Below, in pieces: positions 63,070-64,000 of a stretch of 64,000 nt of DNA (its first letter is position 1; every line of letters starts with the position of its first letter). The stretch comes from Sandarakinorhabdus glacialis. Its GTDB lineage: Bacteria > Pseudomonadota > Alphaproteobacteria > Sphingomonadales > Sphingomonadaceae. Below the pieces are notes generated by a model that was not told the DNA's origin, made no database searches, and worked only from the letters and a program-made list of their open reading frames with translations. The stretch covers positions 248,001-312,000 of the forward strand of contig NZ_BMJM01000004.1 of assembly GCF_014643455.1 (NCBI RefSeq). Direction: 5' to 3'. The position numbers and the translations under genes are program-made.

Positions 63070-64000
63070 GTGAAGGTCGACACCGCCCGCATTCAGGCGC
63101 TCTACCGCCGCTGGCCCGATGATGTGCGGCTCGTCCTGCTCCACGGGCAGGACGCCGCCGCCTCGCGCGACCATGCCGACCAACTCGCGCGCCAGTTCGC
63201 CGATCCGGCCAATCCGATGGCGGTCGAAACCCTGGCCGGCAACACAGTCTCGTCCGACCCGCAAAGCCTTGTTGCCGCCGCCGGCATGATGTCGATGTTC
63301 GGCGACCGCACCCTCGTGCGCGTCGAAGGCCTCGAGGAGGACGGGCTCGCTGCGATCACCGCGCTGCTCGATAGTCCGGCCGGCAACCCCGTCGTCGCCA
63401 TCGCCGGAACCCTGAAAAAAGGCTCCAAGCTCCAGGCTTTTGCTGAAAAGACCGCGCAAATCGCCTCGTTGGTCAGCTACGAACCCAGCCTGCGCGATGC
63501 CACGCGCCTCGTGGGCGAAATCGCGGCCCCGATGGGCCTGCGCGCCAGCCGCGAAGCCGCCATCGCGCTATTCGAAGCCGCCGCCGGCGACCGCACGTTG
63601 ATCCGCCGCGAAGTCGAAAAGCTCAGCCTCTATCTCGACAGCGATGCCGACCGGCCGCAGCCGCTCGAGGTCACCGACGTCGCCGCGCTCGGTGTCGGGG
63701 CAGGGGACGCCGACCAATACGCCCTTGTCGCCGCCGTCGCCGGTGGCCGTCCCGCCGCGGTCGTCGACCTGCTCGGGCGCCTGCCCACCGGCATCGGCAT
63801 CGTCGTGCTGCGCGCCATCGAACGCCGCCTGACGATGCTGCTATCCCTGCGCGGCATCGTCGATGGCGGCGCCAGCGCCAGGACCGCCGTCGAAGGCGCC
63901 CGACCGCCGATCTTCTGGAAGGAAAAGGACGCCGTCGCCATCGAGCTGACGCTGTGGACCACGCAAGGCATCGTCCGCAGCCTAGGTGAAATCCTCGCCG
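63070..64000 (+). CDS. holA: DNA polymerase III subunit delta (3' end outside window)
   Basis: Clamp-loader subunit that opens the beta clamp. The 310 complete visible codons begin with GTG 63070 (VKVDTARIQALYRRWPDD...). Sequence features are LVLLHGQDAAASRDHADQLARQF, MMSMFGDRTLVRVEGLEE, VVAIAGTLKKGSKLQAF, AAGDRTLIRREVEKLSLYLDS and VDLLGRLPTGIGIVVLRAIERRL, in the order of the HolA AAA-like and collar domains. HolA is usually 330-345 residues, so about 25-35 residues are missing. It follows lptE by 3 bases, completing the leuS-lptE-holA order. Confidence 0.94.
   Translation, partial: MKVDTARIQALYRRWPDDVRLVLLHGQDAAASRDHADQLARQFADPANPMAVETLAGNTVSSDPQSLVAAAGMMSMFGDRTLVRVEGLEEDGLAAITALLDSPAGNPVVAIAGTLKKGSKLQAFAEKTAQIASLVSYEPSLRDATRLVGEIAAPMGLRASREAAIALFEAAAGDRTLIRREVEKLSLYLDSDADRPQPLEVTDVAALGVGAGDADQYALVAAVAGGRPAAVVDLLGRLPTGIGIVVLRAIERRLTMLLSLRGIVDGGASARTAVEGARPPIFWKEKDAVAIELTLWTTQGIVRSLGEILA

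Overview
This 64 kb window is high-GC chromosomal DNA from an alphaproteobacterium, most likely of the order Sphingomonadales. The evidence is the gene order (leuS-lptE-holA; tsaD-gpsA divergent from hemC-hemD-mic60; purH near rpe), a cytoplasmic-type serine palmitoyltransferase operon, a TonB-dependent receptor, an alkyl sulfatase, and ALAS-type hemA. Only housekeeping and accessory metabolic genes were recognised. I saw no rRNA, tRNA, CRISPR array, integrase or insertion sequence.

Layout. 0-10 kb: MATE pump (cut by the window edge), old-yellow-enzyme reductase, NUDIX hydrolase, a convergent HWE histidine kinase/response regulator pair, PBP1A, prfC, a D,D-carboxypeptidase and RidA. 10-24 kb: a less GC-rich intergenic region with a sigma-54-type promoter driving a PEP-CTERM protein, then Dps, an ABA4-like protein, DUF1289, an LLM oxidoreductase, a split Alg14/Alg13-type glycosyltransferase, a thioesterase, an alkyl sulfatase, a desaturase, two tandem acid phosphatases, clpA and recX. 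24-28 kb: a sphingolipid operon (fatty acyl-AMP ligase, ketoreductase, acyl carrier protein, serine palmitoyltransferase). 28-39 kb: DUF885, an L,D-transpeptidase, a small lipoprotein, a TonB receptor, DUF2141, then lptF-lptG followed by a candidate bacterial ceramide synthase. 39-51 kb: 2-hydroxyacid dehydrogenase, a second LLM enzyme, hemA, an AraC regulator, purH, heparinase-like protein, rpe, DUF1275, rsmB and an SDR. 51-64 kb: HNH protein, gpsA, tsaD, a second MATE, hemC-hemD-mic60, yggS, an outer-membrane protein, a DUF3576 lipoprotein, leuS, lptE and holA (cut by the window edge).

The window appears to hold every core step of bacterial ceramide synthesis: acyl activation, acyl carriage, serine condensation, N-acylation and ketone reduction. 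The candidate ceramide synthase sits directly behind an LptF/LptG permease pair. Sphingomonads replace LPS with glycosphingolipids, so this linkage suggests Lpt-type export of a sphingolipid. Three haem genes (hemA, hemC, hemD) and an alphaproteobacterial Mic60-like membrane protein are also present.

At larger scale, the plus strand is G-rich up to about 39.1 kb and C-rich after it, whichever strand the genes lie on. That is the polarity expected across a replication terminus. Small palindromic repeats recur between genes, and one supplies the C-terminus of the L,D-transpeptidase. TTG and GTG starts are frequent, and several start choices below rest on Shine-Dalgarno position.
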